NCBI GenBank assembly: GCA_902790135.1
Contig: CADAQM010000025.1
Location: 18,234 to 82,233, forward strand
Direction: 5' to 3'
Source: an uncultured Coriobacteriaceae bacterium
GTDB taxonomy: Bacteria; Actinomycetota; Coriobacteriia; Coriobacteriales; Atopobiaceae
DNA: 64,000 bases
The notes beneath the pieces are model-generated. The model searched no databases, had not been told where the DNA came from, and was given only the letters and a program-made list of their open reading frames with translations. A program made the position numbers and the translations under genes. Positions 36,751 through 46,423 of the stretch are shown here, in pieces; the first letter of the stretch is position 1, and every line of letters begins with the position of its first letter.

Positions 36751-37509
36751 TTAACTCTTCTTCTTCGGACGCGGCTTCCTCTCGCGACGCGTCACGTTGA
36801 TCTCGACGGGCTGCTCCTTCAGCTTGGCCTCAGTCTCAGCCTTGACCTGCTCGGTCACGCGCTTGGTGACCAGCTGCTGCTGAACGACCTGCCAGATGGC
36901 AGAAGTCACGTAGTAGAGCAGCACTGCTGCCGGCACGGACCAACCGAACCACACCATCATGACGCCCATCATGACGCCCATCATGATGTTCTGCTGACGC
37001 TGGTCCTCGGGAACGTTCTTCACGTTCACAAGCATCTGGGCAAGTGTCATCAGGCCAAAGCCCGCGTCAAAGAGCACGTAAGACAGCGCGCCGGGGAATC
37101 CCAGCGAAGCCACCGCCTCGCTCACCGACATGGAAATCGACGGCATGATGTTGAGGAAGCTCGCTCCCTCGGGAACGTTACGTGCCACCGTGAAGAGTGC
37201 AAAGAAGACCGGCATCTGGATGAACATGGGAAGGCAACCGCCAAGCGGGTTGAAGTTGTTCTCCGCCTGGAACTTGCGCATCTCAGCCATCTGACGCTCG
37301 GGGTCATCGGCGTAGCGCTCCTGGATCTCCGCCAGCTTTGGCTGCAGGACCTGCATGCGTGCGGTCGAAGCAGTGGACTTGGTCATCAAAGGCATGATGA
37401 GCAGGCGGATGATGAAGGTAAGGATGATGACTGCGATACCCCAGTCACCGACCATGCCCTGCAGCGTGGCAAGAACCGTGGTCAGAAACGATATAAACCA
37501 ATCCCACAT
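36751..37509 (-). CDS. yidC: Membrane protein insertase YidC
   Basis: 252 aa, the short Gram-positive form with about five transmembrane segments. WGIAVIILTFIIRLLIMPLMTKS carries the hydrophilic-groove arginine (R in IIRLLIMPL), and a cytoplasmic helical hairpin (KLAEIQERYADDPERQMAEMRKFQ) and GGCLPMFIQMPVFFALF follow. The C-terminus is basic (RRERKPRPKKKS), which can bind ribosomes. No lipobox is seen at the N-terminus. Part of rpmH-rnpA-yidD-yidC-jag. Confidence 0.96.
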   Translation of the reverse strand: MWDWFISFLTTVLATLQGMVGDWGIAVIILTFIIRLLIMPLMTKSTASTARMQVLQPKLAEIQERYADDPERQMAEMRKFQAENNFNPLGGCLPMFIQMPVFFALFTVARNVPEGASFLNIMPSISMSVSEAVASLGFPGALSYVLFDAGFGLMTLAQMLVNVKNVPEDQRQQNIMMGVMMGVMMVWFGWSVPAAVLLYYVTSAIWQVVQQQLVTKRVTEQVKAETEAKLKEQPVEINVTRRERKPRPKKKS

Positions 37510-37538
37510 GCTTCCTCCGTGGACATTTCTGTCAAAGC

Positions 37539-37748
37539 TCAGGGAACGGGATCGTACCCGCCCTCATGGAAGGGGTGGCACCGGGCGATACGACGGATCG
37601 CAAGCCAGGTGCCCTTGAGTGCTCCGTATCGTTGGATGGCTTCGAGGGCATAGGCCGAGCAGGTAGGCGTATAGATGCAATGCGGCCCCAGGAGTGGTGA
37701 GAGGTATCGCTGATACCACCTGATCATAGCCATGAGCAAGCGCTTCAT
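37539..37748 (-). CDS. yidD: Membrane protein insertion efficiency factor YidD
   Basis: 69 aa. The conserved core [36 protein letters not shown] is split here into recognisable halves: [11 protein letters not shown] and the CSAY signature, ending in [16 protein letters not shown] 37748 chosen; an ATG 12 bases earlier overlaps rnpA. Aids YidC-dependent insertion. Confidence 0.95.
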   Translation of the reverse strand: MKRLLMAMIRWYQRYLSPLLGPHCIYTPTCSAYALEAIQRYGALKGTWLAIRRIARCHPFHEGGYDPVP

Positions 37749-37756
37749 GGTTTGCC

Positions 37757-38089
37757 TCACCGTCTGTCCCGCTTTTCGAACCTGCCAATCAGCGAACTCA
37801 TTGCCTTTGCGACCTCATGGGGATGCGCGTCATGAGACTCCTTTGTAGCAAAGAAAATGACTTCGTATCCCTCTTTGGGAAAGCCTGCCTCGTGGGCGGC
37901 CTCCCTTAGTACGCGCTTGCAACGGTTCCTGAAAACCGCATTTCCCAGCCTCTTAGGCGCAACGAAGGCGACTCTTCCCGGGCCGCCTTCGCTAAGTCTC
38001 AAAACTGTCATGCGGACGAGCCTGTGGTTGGCCCGCTTGCCACCAGAGAAGACCCGACCAAAATCCTTTTTGGACTTGATGGTCTCCAT
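37757..38089 (-). CDS. rnpA: Ribonuclease P protein component
   Basis: 110 aa basic protein that binds the RNase P RNA for tRNA 5' maturation. The RNR motif appears in [14 protein letters not shown]; the N-terminus ([16 protein letters not shown]) is typical. It starts 7 bases after rpmH and nearly touches yidD, consistent with one transcript. Confidence 0.97.
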   Translation of the reverse strand: METIKSKKDFGRVFSGGKRANHRLVRMTVLRLSEGGPGRVAFVAPKRLGNAVFRNRCKRVLREAAHEAGFPKEGYEVIFFATKESHDAHPHEVAKAMSSLIGRFEKRDRR

Positions 38090-38096
38090 ACGAAGC

Positions 38097-38231
38097 CTAG
38101 ACGGTCAGCCTCTTGCGGCCCTTGGCACGACGACGAGAGATAACGGCGCGGCCGCCCTTGGTGGCCATGCGAGCACGGAAGCCGTGGGTCTTTGCGCGCT
38201 TGCGCTTGTTGGGCTGGTACGTACGCTTCAT
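38097..38231 (-). CDS. rpmH: 50S ribosomal protein L34
   Basis: 44 aa, found by translating the minus strand upstream of rnpA: begins [18 protein letters not shown] and ends in KGRKRLTV, with [20 protein letters not shown] between. This is the canonical L34 sequence and length. ATG 38231 is preceded by AGGAGG seven bases away. First gene of the leftward operon at the origin. Confidence 0.98.
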   Translation of the reverse strand: MKRTYQPNKRKRAKTHGFRARMATKGGRAVISRRRAKGRKRLTV

Positions 38232-38552
38232 AATGTCAACCTCCTGAGAGATAGTAACGTCAATCTAGTCAAGCCTATCGATTGTAAGTTTGTTGACAAC
38301 CGCCTGTCAAACACACTTTTGAAACCAACCCGAGTCACAAAAAATGCGCAGAATTCAAAGATCTCGCTGATGAGGTGCCTAGAGCTGGCAGCTCTGCAAG
38401 TTTGTTTGCATATAGTGGTGCAACGACTGCAAACGGTGGTATGTTTATAAGGCTAGTTGCTTGCTGATAAGGGTTATCAACAGGTATTCTTCCATCGTTG
38501 AAAACTTTCATTTCTTGCATGCAAGTTTTGAAAGTTTTCATCACTGGGTGAA
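38232..38552. other. Left part of candidate oriC (rpmH to GHKL gene)
   Basis: 321 bp without a gene, AT-richer than its surroundings. DnaA-box-like nonamers: TGTTGACAA (38291-38299, reverse of TTGTCAACA), TTATCAACA (38474-38482) and CGTTGAAAA (38496-38504, reverse of TTTTCAACG). Two short near-repeats of GAAAACTTTCA/GAAAGTTTTCA lie at 38500-38540. The diverging genes on either side fit an origin. Confidence 0.55.
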
Positions 38553-39644
38553 ATGATGTTGAAAGGTTGGGCGTTGTCGGATTCGTTCTACCCGTTTGTC
38601 GAGAACGGGGCACAGAACAACTCAGACGAGGCATCCTCACTCGAGGTTCGCTACCCCGCACGCATTGCCGTGTTCGACGATGCTGCGGCAGCACCGCGCG
38701 TGGTGGTTGTCGAGCCCGCCGACATCCGCACCTACCTTGAGGAAATCACTGCAACAGTCACGAGACTGGCATCCGAGCAGGGTGGCAAGATTCCTTTTAC
38801 CGTCATTCGCGAGGTAGTCGAAAACCTCATCCACGCCTACTTTATCGAGCCGACCATCTCCATCCTTGACGGTGGCAACACCATCAGATTCTCCGACCAG
38901 GGACCGGGTATCAAGGACAAGGGCCTCGCGCTGAAATATGGCACCACCTCGGCGACGGCCGAGATGAAGCGCTATATCAGGGGAGTCGGATCGGGGCTTC
39001 CCTACGCACAGCAATGGCTGCAGGACAAGGGCGGCTCGCTCACCGTGGAGGACAACATACACAACGGAACGGTGGTAACCGTCTCGCTGGTGCATGGACA
39101 AGACCCTTCTCCCCAGATGCCAAACAGTGCCTTCTACCAGCAGCAATACCAACCTCAGTACCAAGGCCAGTACCCGGGTCAGTACCAGGCTCCCCAACAG
39201 TATTGGCAGCCCCAGCAGCCTCAGCAGCAGCCATGGCAGCAGTCCCAGCCCTATGGTGCGCCCAACCCCTGGAACCAGCAGATGCCCGCCCAGGCTTGGG
39301 GTCAGCAGATGGCTCCGCAGCCTTGGCAGCAGGGTGTGCCAATGCAGACTCCCCCGCAAGCAAGCTTTTCGCAGCAGATGCCGACGCAGTTTGCTGCGAG
39401 CAATCCCGAGGCAGCACCCGTAGCTGCACCAAAGCTTGACCTGAACGACCGAGAGCTTCTCGTCATCGAGTATCTGCGTACGCACGAGTCCGTGGGTCCG
39501 CGTGACCTGGTTCTTGCGTACCAACTATCAGAGTCAACCTGGTCTCGCGTGCTCTCGCAGCTCGAGACGAGGGGACTGCTCAGCAAGCAGGGTGGACAGA
39601 AGCGCTTCCTGACCCCTCAGGGCAAACAGCTGCTAGGTCTCTGA
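38553..39644 (+). CDS. GHKL-ATPase and winged-helix protein upstream of dnaA
   Basis: 363 aa, not recognised as a named family. Residues about 55-190 form a GHKL ATPase domain: N-box VIREVVENLIHAYF, G1 FSDQGPGIKDKG, G2 RGVGSGLPYAQQW. No histidine phosphoacceptor domain is present. A Gln/Pro/Tyr-rich linker (QQQYQPQYQGQYPGQYQ and similar) of about 95 residues follows, then a C-terminal MarR-like winged helix (LNDRELLVIEYLRTHESVGPRDLVLAYQLSESTW). It could sense ATP and bind DNA at the origin; that is inference. Start uncertain: ATG 38553 or 38556, with weak ribosome-binding site. Confidence 0.75.
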   Translation: MMLKGWALSDSFYPFVENGAQNNSDEASSLEVRYPARIAVFDDAAAAPRVVVVEPADIRTYLEEITATVTRLASEQGGKIPFTVIREVVENLIHAYFIEPTISILDGGNTIRFSDQGPGIKDKGLALKYGTTSATAEMKRYIRGVGSGLPYAQQWLQDKGGSLTVEDNIHNGTVVTVSLVHGQDPSPQMPNSAFYQQQYQPQYQGQYPGQYQAPQQYWQPQQPQQQPWQQSQPYGAPNPWNQQMPAQAWGQQMAPQPWQQGVPMQTPPQASFSQQMPTQFAASNPEAAPVAAPKLDLNDRELLVIEYLRTHESVGPRDLVLAYQLSESTWSRVLSQLETRGLLSKQGGQKRFLTPQGKQLLGL

Positions 39645-39721
39645 CACCATTCCCCATAGGGGATAGCGCACCTACGCTGCCCTTTGAGCACGTCACTCAC
39701 CCGAGATTCCGACATTTTCCC

Positions 39722-39749
39722 TTGGCATCCTGAGTTTTCAACATATAAT
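39722..39749 (+). promoter_or_regulatory. dnaA promoter overlapping DnaA-box-like sites
   Basis: TTGGCA (39722-39727), 16-bp spacer, TATAAT (39744-39749). TTTTCAACA fills the last 9 bases of the spacer (39735-39743), and a second TTTTCAACA lies at 39761-39769 near the expected transcript start. This suggests autorepression by DnaA. Confidence 0.75.
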
Positions 39750-39791
39750 GGTAGACCCAGTTTTCAACATTCGACTCAACGTGGGTGCACT

Positions 39792-41306
39792 ATGGTACAG
39801 AATCAAGACTCAGATGCGGCGGTCCTTTGGGACGACGTCATGGCGCTCCTCGGTGCGCGCGACGACCTCAACCGCTCGACCTTGGCGATGATCGAAAGCT
39901 GTACTCCCGTCTCTATGGACGACGAGTCCTTTCATGTGTCCACGACGCTTGGTTTTGCCCAGCGCAAGATTACTCAACAGGCAAGCATCATCGAAGAGTG
40001 CCTCGAGCAGGCCTCGTTCCAGCACCTTTCCCTTGTCGTAGACCTCGTCAAGGACACGCGGACCATACGCGTCTCCAACGAGGCATCTCCCGAGGAGATG
40101 CGCGTCCTCGGTGCCTCGTCTGCGCCTATCGTACCTGTTCAGGAGATAGCGCCAGAGCCAGAGCAAGCGGAGAGCAAGAGGCTCGCCTACGTCGAGCAGC
40201 TTGCCGATGAGATCACCCAGACCGACTCGAAGCTGACCTTCGAGCGCTTCGTTCCGGGCGAAGAGAATCGTTATGCGCTCGAGGCGGCCAAACAGGTGGC
40301 AAACGGCGACTACAAGAGCTACAACCCGCTGTTCATCTATGGCAAGAGCGGCTTGGGCAAGACTCACCTCCTGCGCGCCATCCAGAACTACATCGCCAAG
40401 AACGACCCATCCAGGCGTTGTATCTACAAGGCCGCGGCTGACTTTGTCGACGAATACGTGATTGCCGCTACCGACCGCACGTCCACTTCTGCGTCGAGCG
40501 CCCTTTCCGCGCGCTACCAGAACGTCGATGTGCTCATCATCGACGACATCCAGAACATGATGACCGCCGGCGGCACCATCCGTTTCTTCTTCAAGACATT
40601 CAACACGCTCGTCGAGCACAACAAGCAGATCGTACTCGCCGCAGACCGCTCTCCGTCGCAGTTGGGCATGGGTGAGAGCAAGTTCGACGAGCGCGATACC
40701 TCACGCATGGACTCGGGCCTCTCCGTCTCCATCCAGGTGCCCGACTACGAGCTCAAACTCAACCTCATCAATACCTTCTACGAGCGCATGCGTCAAGATG
40801 CCCTCGACGAGCACATCGATGGCGTCGTGGGGACGATTCCCGAGGAGATGCGCCGACTGATGGCGGAGCGCGCGGGCACCAACATTCGCGTCATCGAGGG
40901 CTTCGTCCAGTCGTGCCTGATGCAGGCCAACCGCCGCGAGCGCACGGGTCAGAGCATCACCCGCACCGACATCATCGACGTCGCAAACCAGAAGTGGCCT
41001 ACCGGACAACGCATCGTCACGATTGACCACATCCAGCGCTCCGTCGAGAAGTATTACGACGTCGCGCACGCCGATCTCATCGGATCGAAGCGAAACAAGG
41101 AGCTCATGGAGGCACGTCACGTGGGCATTTGGCTCACTCGAGCACTAACCGACAACACCCTCGCCGAGATCGGCAAGAAGTTCGGTGGACGAACCCATGC
41201 GACGGTAAAGCACAGCATCGCCTGGGTCGACAGCTACAAGAAGCGCGACCGTAACTTCCACGATCGCGTCGAGACACTAAGGGATTCGATCGTGGATGCG
41301 ACCTAG
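39792..41306 (+). CDS. dnaA: Chromosomal replication initiator DnaA (divergent)
   Basis: 504 aa AAA+ initiator. Core: FERFVPGEENRYALEAAKQVA, Walker A GKSGLGKTHLLRAIQ, Walker B LIIDDIQNM, sensor I QIVLAADRSPSQL, and a domain IV helix-turn-helix. The DNA-recognition signature reads FGGRTHATV instead of the near-universal FGGRDHTTV, so two base-contacting positions differ. The box VII region (DERDTSRMDSGL) is also unusual though an arginine is kept. Domain I (residues about 1-85) is poorly conserved. ATG 39792 has a weak ribosome-binding site. Followed by a 228-bp gap and dnaN. Confidence 0.95.
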   Translation: MVQNQDSDAAVLWDDVMALLGARDDLNRSTLAMIESCTPVSMDDESFHVSTTLGFAQRKITQQASIIEECLEQASFQHLSLVVDLVKDTRTIRVSNEASPEEMRVLGASSAPIVPVQEIAPEPEQAESKRLAYVEQLADEITQTDSKLTFERFVPGEENRYALEAAKQVANGDYKSYNPLFIYGKSGLGKTHLLRAIQNYIAKNDPSRRCIYKAAADFVDEYVIAATDRTSTSASSALSARYQNVDVLIIDDIQNMMTAGGTIRFFFKTFNTLVEHNKQIVLAADRSPSQLGMGESKFDERDTSRMDSGLSVSIQVPDYELKLNLINTFYERMRQDALDEHIDGVVGTIPEEMRRLMAERAGTNIRVIEGFVQSCLMQANRRERTGQSITRTDIIDVANQKWPTGQRIVTIDHIQRSVEKYYDVAHADLIGSKRNKELMEARHVGIWLTRALTDNTLAEIGKKFGGRTHATVKHSIAWVDSYKKRDRNFHDRVETLRDSIVDAT

Positions 41307-41534
41307 TGTTTACAACCTTGTCGAAGACTCTTCGAAACGCGACGAAAAGTATCCGCGTAGTGTTGAGAAGGTTTTCGACAGGTTTTCGATGTTGAGCCAT
41401 GGTGAGTTAATCCATGGTTTCGTAGCGTCGAGCTCACGGTATCTACCAGCGGATTCAAGAGTCTTTGAACATATCAACAGCACTTAATACCATTATTAGT
41501 CTTTATATCTATATAAGAGAGAAAAGAGAGGCTC
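41307..41534. other. Candidate oriC unwinding region (dnaA-dnaN)
   Basis: 228 bp with DnaA-box-like nonamers TGTTGAGAA (41361-41369), TTTTCGACA (41372-41380) and ATATCAACA (41471-41479), then an AT-rich stretch at 41484-41524 (TTAATACC...TTTATATCTATATAAG) that could be the duplex-unwinding element. Boxes here are more degenerate than upstream of dnaA. Confidence 0.55.
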
Positions 41535-42644
41535 ATGAAGTTCACCGTCAGCCAGTCGTCGCTTGCCAAGGCGCTCCTCGTGGTTGCCAAGGGCATGGCT
41601 ACTAATTCCACGCTGCCATATCTCTCGGGTATCTATATCAAGGCCGAGGACGGCACCCTCGAGTTCCAGACGGCCAACCTCACGATCTCCATCCGACACA
41701 AGATCGCTGCCAACGTGGAGGAGGAAGGTGCGACGGTCGTCTCGGGCAAGGTGCTGACGAGCATCGTCAAGACACTCCCCGATGCCGCGGTGAGCTTCAC
41801 CATGACTCCCAAGACCCACGTGCTCGAGCTCTCTTGTGGCAAGTCCCACTTCCGCCTCAACACGCTTGATGCGGCTGACTTCCCTGAGTTCCCAGCCTTT
41901 GCCCTCGAGCGCTCGATTGAGCTGCCCAGCGCCCTTCTCGACGAGATGGTCGACAAGGTGTACAAGGTCACCTCGCGTGACACCTCGCGCCCCATCCTGC
42001 AGGGTGTTCTTCTCTCTGTGGAGAAGAACACGATTCGTCTGGTGGCTACCGACTCGTATCGTCTGGCCGTCTGCGACTCTCACGTGGAGACCTCCTCGAC
42101 CGACGAGGCCTTTGTTACCATCGTGCCTGGCGGCACCTTCCACGACGTGCTCTCCTCCCCCTCGATGACCGAGCGCATCCTTGTGGGTACCACCGAGAGC
42201 CAGGTGGTATTCGTGTTTGGCAACACCACCTACATCTCCCGCAAGATCGAGGGCAACTTCCCCAACTACCGTCAGCTGCTGCCTGCCTCCTGCGCGTCGG
42301 CCATCAAGCTCGACACCGATCAGTTTGGCTCTGCCCTCAAGCGCGTGTCGGTCATTGCCTCCTCCAACCCGTCGGTGCGCTTTGATGCCGACGCCGATGG
42401 CCACCTGATGAAGCTCTCCGCATCCTCTCCCGACCAGGGCGAGTCCTCCGAGCTCATCGATGCCGAGGTGGAGGGGTCGAGCATGTCAATCGCCCTCAAC
42501 TACCACTACGTCTTCGATTGCGTCAACGCGGTCGGTGCCACCAAGGAGCTCGATCTCGAGCTGCAGGGGCCGATGCAGCCGGCCATCTTCAAGGCGTACG
42601 GCGACATCAACTACCTCTATCTGTTGATGCCGGTGCGGATGTAG
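41535..42644 (+). CDS. dnaN: DNA polymerase III sliding clamp (beta subunit)
   Basis: 369 aa with three repeated clamp domains. MKFTVSQSSLAKALLVVAKGM begins domain I; FPNYRQLLPASC and YLLMPVRM at the C-terminus are typical. AGAGAGG precedes ATG 41535. The clamp tethers Pol III and other partners to DNA. It is 4 bases from recF. Confidence 0.97.
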   Translation: MKFTVSQSSLAKALLVVAKGMATNSTLPYLSGIYIKAEDGTLEFQTANLTISIRHKIAANVEEEGATVVSGKVLTSIVKTLPDAAVSFTMTPKTHVLELSCGKSHFRLNTLDAADFPEFPAFALERSIELPSALLDEMVDKVYKVTSRDTSRPILQGVLLSVEKNTIRLVATDSYRLAVCDSHVETSSTDEAFVTIVPGGTFHDVLSSPSMTERILVGTTESQVVFVFGNTTYISRKIEGNFPNYRQLLPASCASAIKLDTDQFGSALKRVSVIASSNPSVRFDADADGHLMKLSASSPDQGESSELIDAEVEGSSMSIALNYHYVFDCVNAVGATKELDLELQGPMQPAIFKAYGDINYLYLLMPVRM

Positions 42645-42648
42645 GCAC

Positions 42649-43737
42649 GTGGGCCTTCTGGTATCGACGCTCGAGTTGCGCGACTGGCGCAACTTCGAGC
42701 AACGCGACATATCCTTTGCGCCGGGCATGACGGTACTGCACGGCCACAATGCGGTGGGTAAGACCAATACGGTCGAGGCACTGCAGCTCCTGACGGCTGG
42801 CGCATCTTTCAGGAAGCCGCGTCCGATCGAGCTGGTGCGCGAGGGTGCCGAGAGTGCCAAGGCGACGATGCACCTGCGCGGCGACGGTCGCGTCATTGAC
42901 GTCGCCTGCCTTGTTGAGGGCTCTAGGCGCAAGTTCAGGCGAAACGGCAAGCCGTGCCAGTCGGCCGACGTGCCCGAGACGCTGATGTCGGTGCTGTTCA
43001 ATCCCGATGACCTCGCTTTCGTCAAGCGAGGGGCGTCCCAGCGCCGAGGCGAGCTCGATTCCTTCGGGAGGCAGGCAAACCGCGGATTTGCCAAGGTGCT
43101 CTCCGCCTATCAGCGCGCGGTCGACCAGCGAAATCGCCTGCTCAAGGAGGACACCCCCAACCTCGCGCTGCTTGATGCCTGGGACGCATCGGTTGCCCTC
43201 GGCGGGGCGACTCTGCTTCTGGCACGCCTGCGACTCTTCGAGCGCCTCATGCCCAAGGTGAGCGAGATTTATGCGCAGATCTGCAACGGCGAGGACCTTG
43301 CCTGCAGCTATCAGTGCTCCCTGGGCGATGATGTGATGGGTATGGCGCGAGACGAGCTGACCGCTCGCTATCTCGAGCGTCTCTCGCAGGGGCGCCCGGA
43401 TGACCTCCGACGACAGCAGACGCTTGTCGGTCCGCATCGCGATGACTTCACCTTCACGATCGACGGTCGTGACGCGCGCACCTTTGGAAGCCAGGGCCAG
43501 CAGCGCTCCGTCGTTTTGGCCTGGAAGATGGCGGAGGTCGAGCTTTCCGCAGAGATCTTGGGGGAGCAACCCCTGCTTCTGCTTGATGACGTGATGAGCG
43601 AGCTCGACGAGCAACGTCGCGCGGCGGTGGTGAGCTTCGTGCAGAAGGGCATCCAGACGGTCGTTACGACCACCAATCTGGGATACTTCCCCGACGACCT
43701 TCTGGCTGCCTCCGAGGTGGTGAGCTTCGGTGAATGA
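42649..43737 (+). CDS. recF: DNA replication and repair protein RecF
   Basis: 362 aa SMC-like ABC ATPase for gap repair and fork restart. Walker A GHNAVGKTNTVEAL, signature FGSQGQQRSVVLAWKMAE, Walker B LLLLDDVMSELDEQRR. Starts with GTG 42649 right after dnaN; ends overlapping dciA by 8 bases. Confidence 0.96.
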   Translation: MGLLVSTLELRDWRNFEQRDISFAPGMTVLHGHNAVGKTNTVEALQLLTAGASFRKPRPIELVREGAESAKATMHLRGDGRVIDVACLVEGSRRKFRRNGKPCQSADVPETLMSVLFNPDDLAFVKRGASQRRGELDSFGRQANRGFAKVLSAYQRAVDQRNRLLKEDTPNLALLDAWDASVALGGATLLLARLRLFERLMPKVSEIYAQICNGEDLACSYQCSLGDDVMGMARDELTARYLERLSQGRPDDLRRQQTLVGPHRDDFTFTIDGRDARTFGSQGQQRSVVLAWKMAEVELSAEILGEQPLLLLDDVMSELDEQRRAAVVSFVQKGIQTVVTTTNLGYFPDDLLAASEVVSFGE

Positions 43738-44263
43738 GTGGGAGCTGGAGTTTGAGGCTGAGGCGCCCGAGAGCATCTCCTCGCTGATGCACGAGGTGGT
43801 CGACGAGCGTATGTCCGCGCGCATGTCGGCAAACCAGCGCGCTGCCGCCGCGTGGTATCGGGCCAACGGGGATCGAGAGCGCAACCATACGACCGGCGTC
43901 TTCCTCAAAAAGGCCCGCGTGGCCGGTGCGGCACCCGTGCTGGGCGTGTATGTCGACTCCCATGCGATGGTCACTGACTTTGGTGTCAACAAGGACATCT
44001 ACCTTGCGCGCCTGGCAAACATCGGGTTCAAGGTGTCGGGCATAGAATTTATCCCCTCGAGGGCTGGCTATCATGCGGCAAGGGCGCGCCACGAGGAGCC
44101 CAAAAAGCTGCCTGTAGAGTTGCCCGAACTCAGCCCGCAAGAGCTCAAAGAGGCCCAAATTCTGGTTTCCGACCTGCCTGAACCACTGAAATCGAACGCA
44201 TTTAAGGCCGTTGTTCTATCAAAGAGGCGTGAAAAGTTAGAAACATCGCAAAATGGCAAATAA
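43730..44263 (+). CDS. DUF721/DciA-like protein
   Basis: 177 aa. Its place between recF and gyrB matches the DUF721 (DciA) family, thought to help load DnaB in bacteria lacking DnaC. The recognisable part is the VAGAAPVLGVYVDSHAMVTDFGVNKDIYLARLANIGFKVSGIEFIPSR segment (read in two pieces). Translation is coupled to recF through an overlapping ATGAGTGA-like start. The DnaB gene here has no DnaC partner nearby, which fits a DciA role. Confidence 0.8.
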   Translation: MNEWELEFEAEAPESISSLMHEVVDERMSARMSANQRAAAAWYRANGDRERNHTTGVFLKKARVAGAAPVLGVYVDSHAMVTDFGVNKDIYLARLANIGFKVSGIEFIPSRAGYHAARARHEEPKKLPVELPELSPQELKEAQILVSDLPEPLKSNAFKAVVLSKRREKLETSQNGK

Positions 44264-44314
44264 CGCTGAATTTAGGCCTCTGAGCGTCTCATATGAAGTT
44301 TGAACATAGTTTCG

Positions 44315-44362
44315 ACAGCGTGTTTTGTTTGGGCTGAAGCCAAACTAACGCTGTAGTACAAT
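44315..44362 (+). promoter_or_regulatory. gyrB upstream palindrome and -10 element
   Basis: ACAGCG...GTTTGG and CCAAAC..ACGCTGT form an interrupted inverted repeat (44315-44354), immediately followed by a TACAAT (44357-44362) that could be the gyrB -10. No good -35 is seen. A regulator site or supercoiling-sensitive structure is possible. Confidence 0.45.
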
Positions 44363-44429
44363 CTTAAGGCTTCACATAAATGATAGTCGTTCGGACAATT
44401 GTCTGGGACGGCATAACGTAAGGAGAAAC

Positions 44430-46382
<1,953 letters not shown>

Positions 46383-46423
46383 CCCTTCGCATGGAGTAAC
46401 CCGACCACATCAGAAGGATTGAT

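Noticed and set aside
42607..43998. Minus-strand open frame of 463 codons
   Set aside because: Antisense to recF and dciA; translation shows no recognisable domain.
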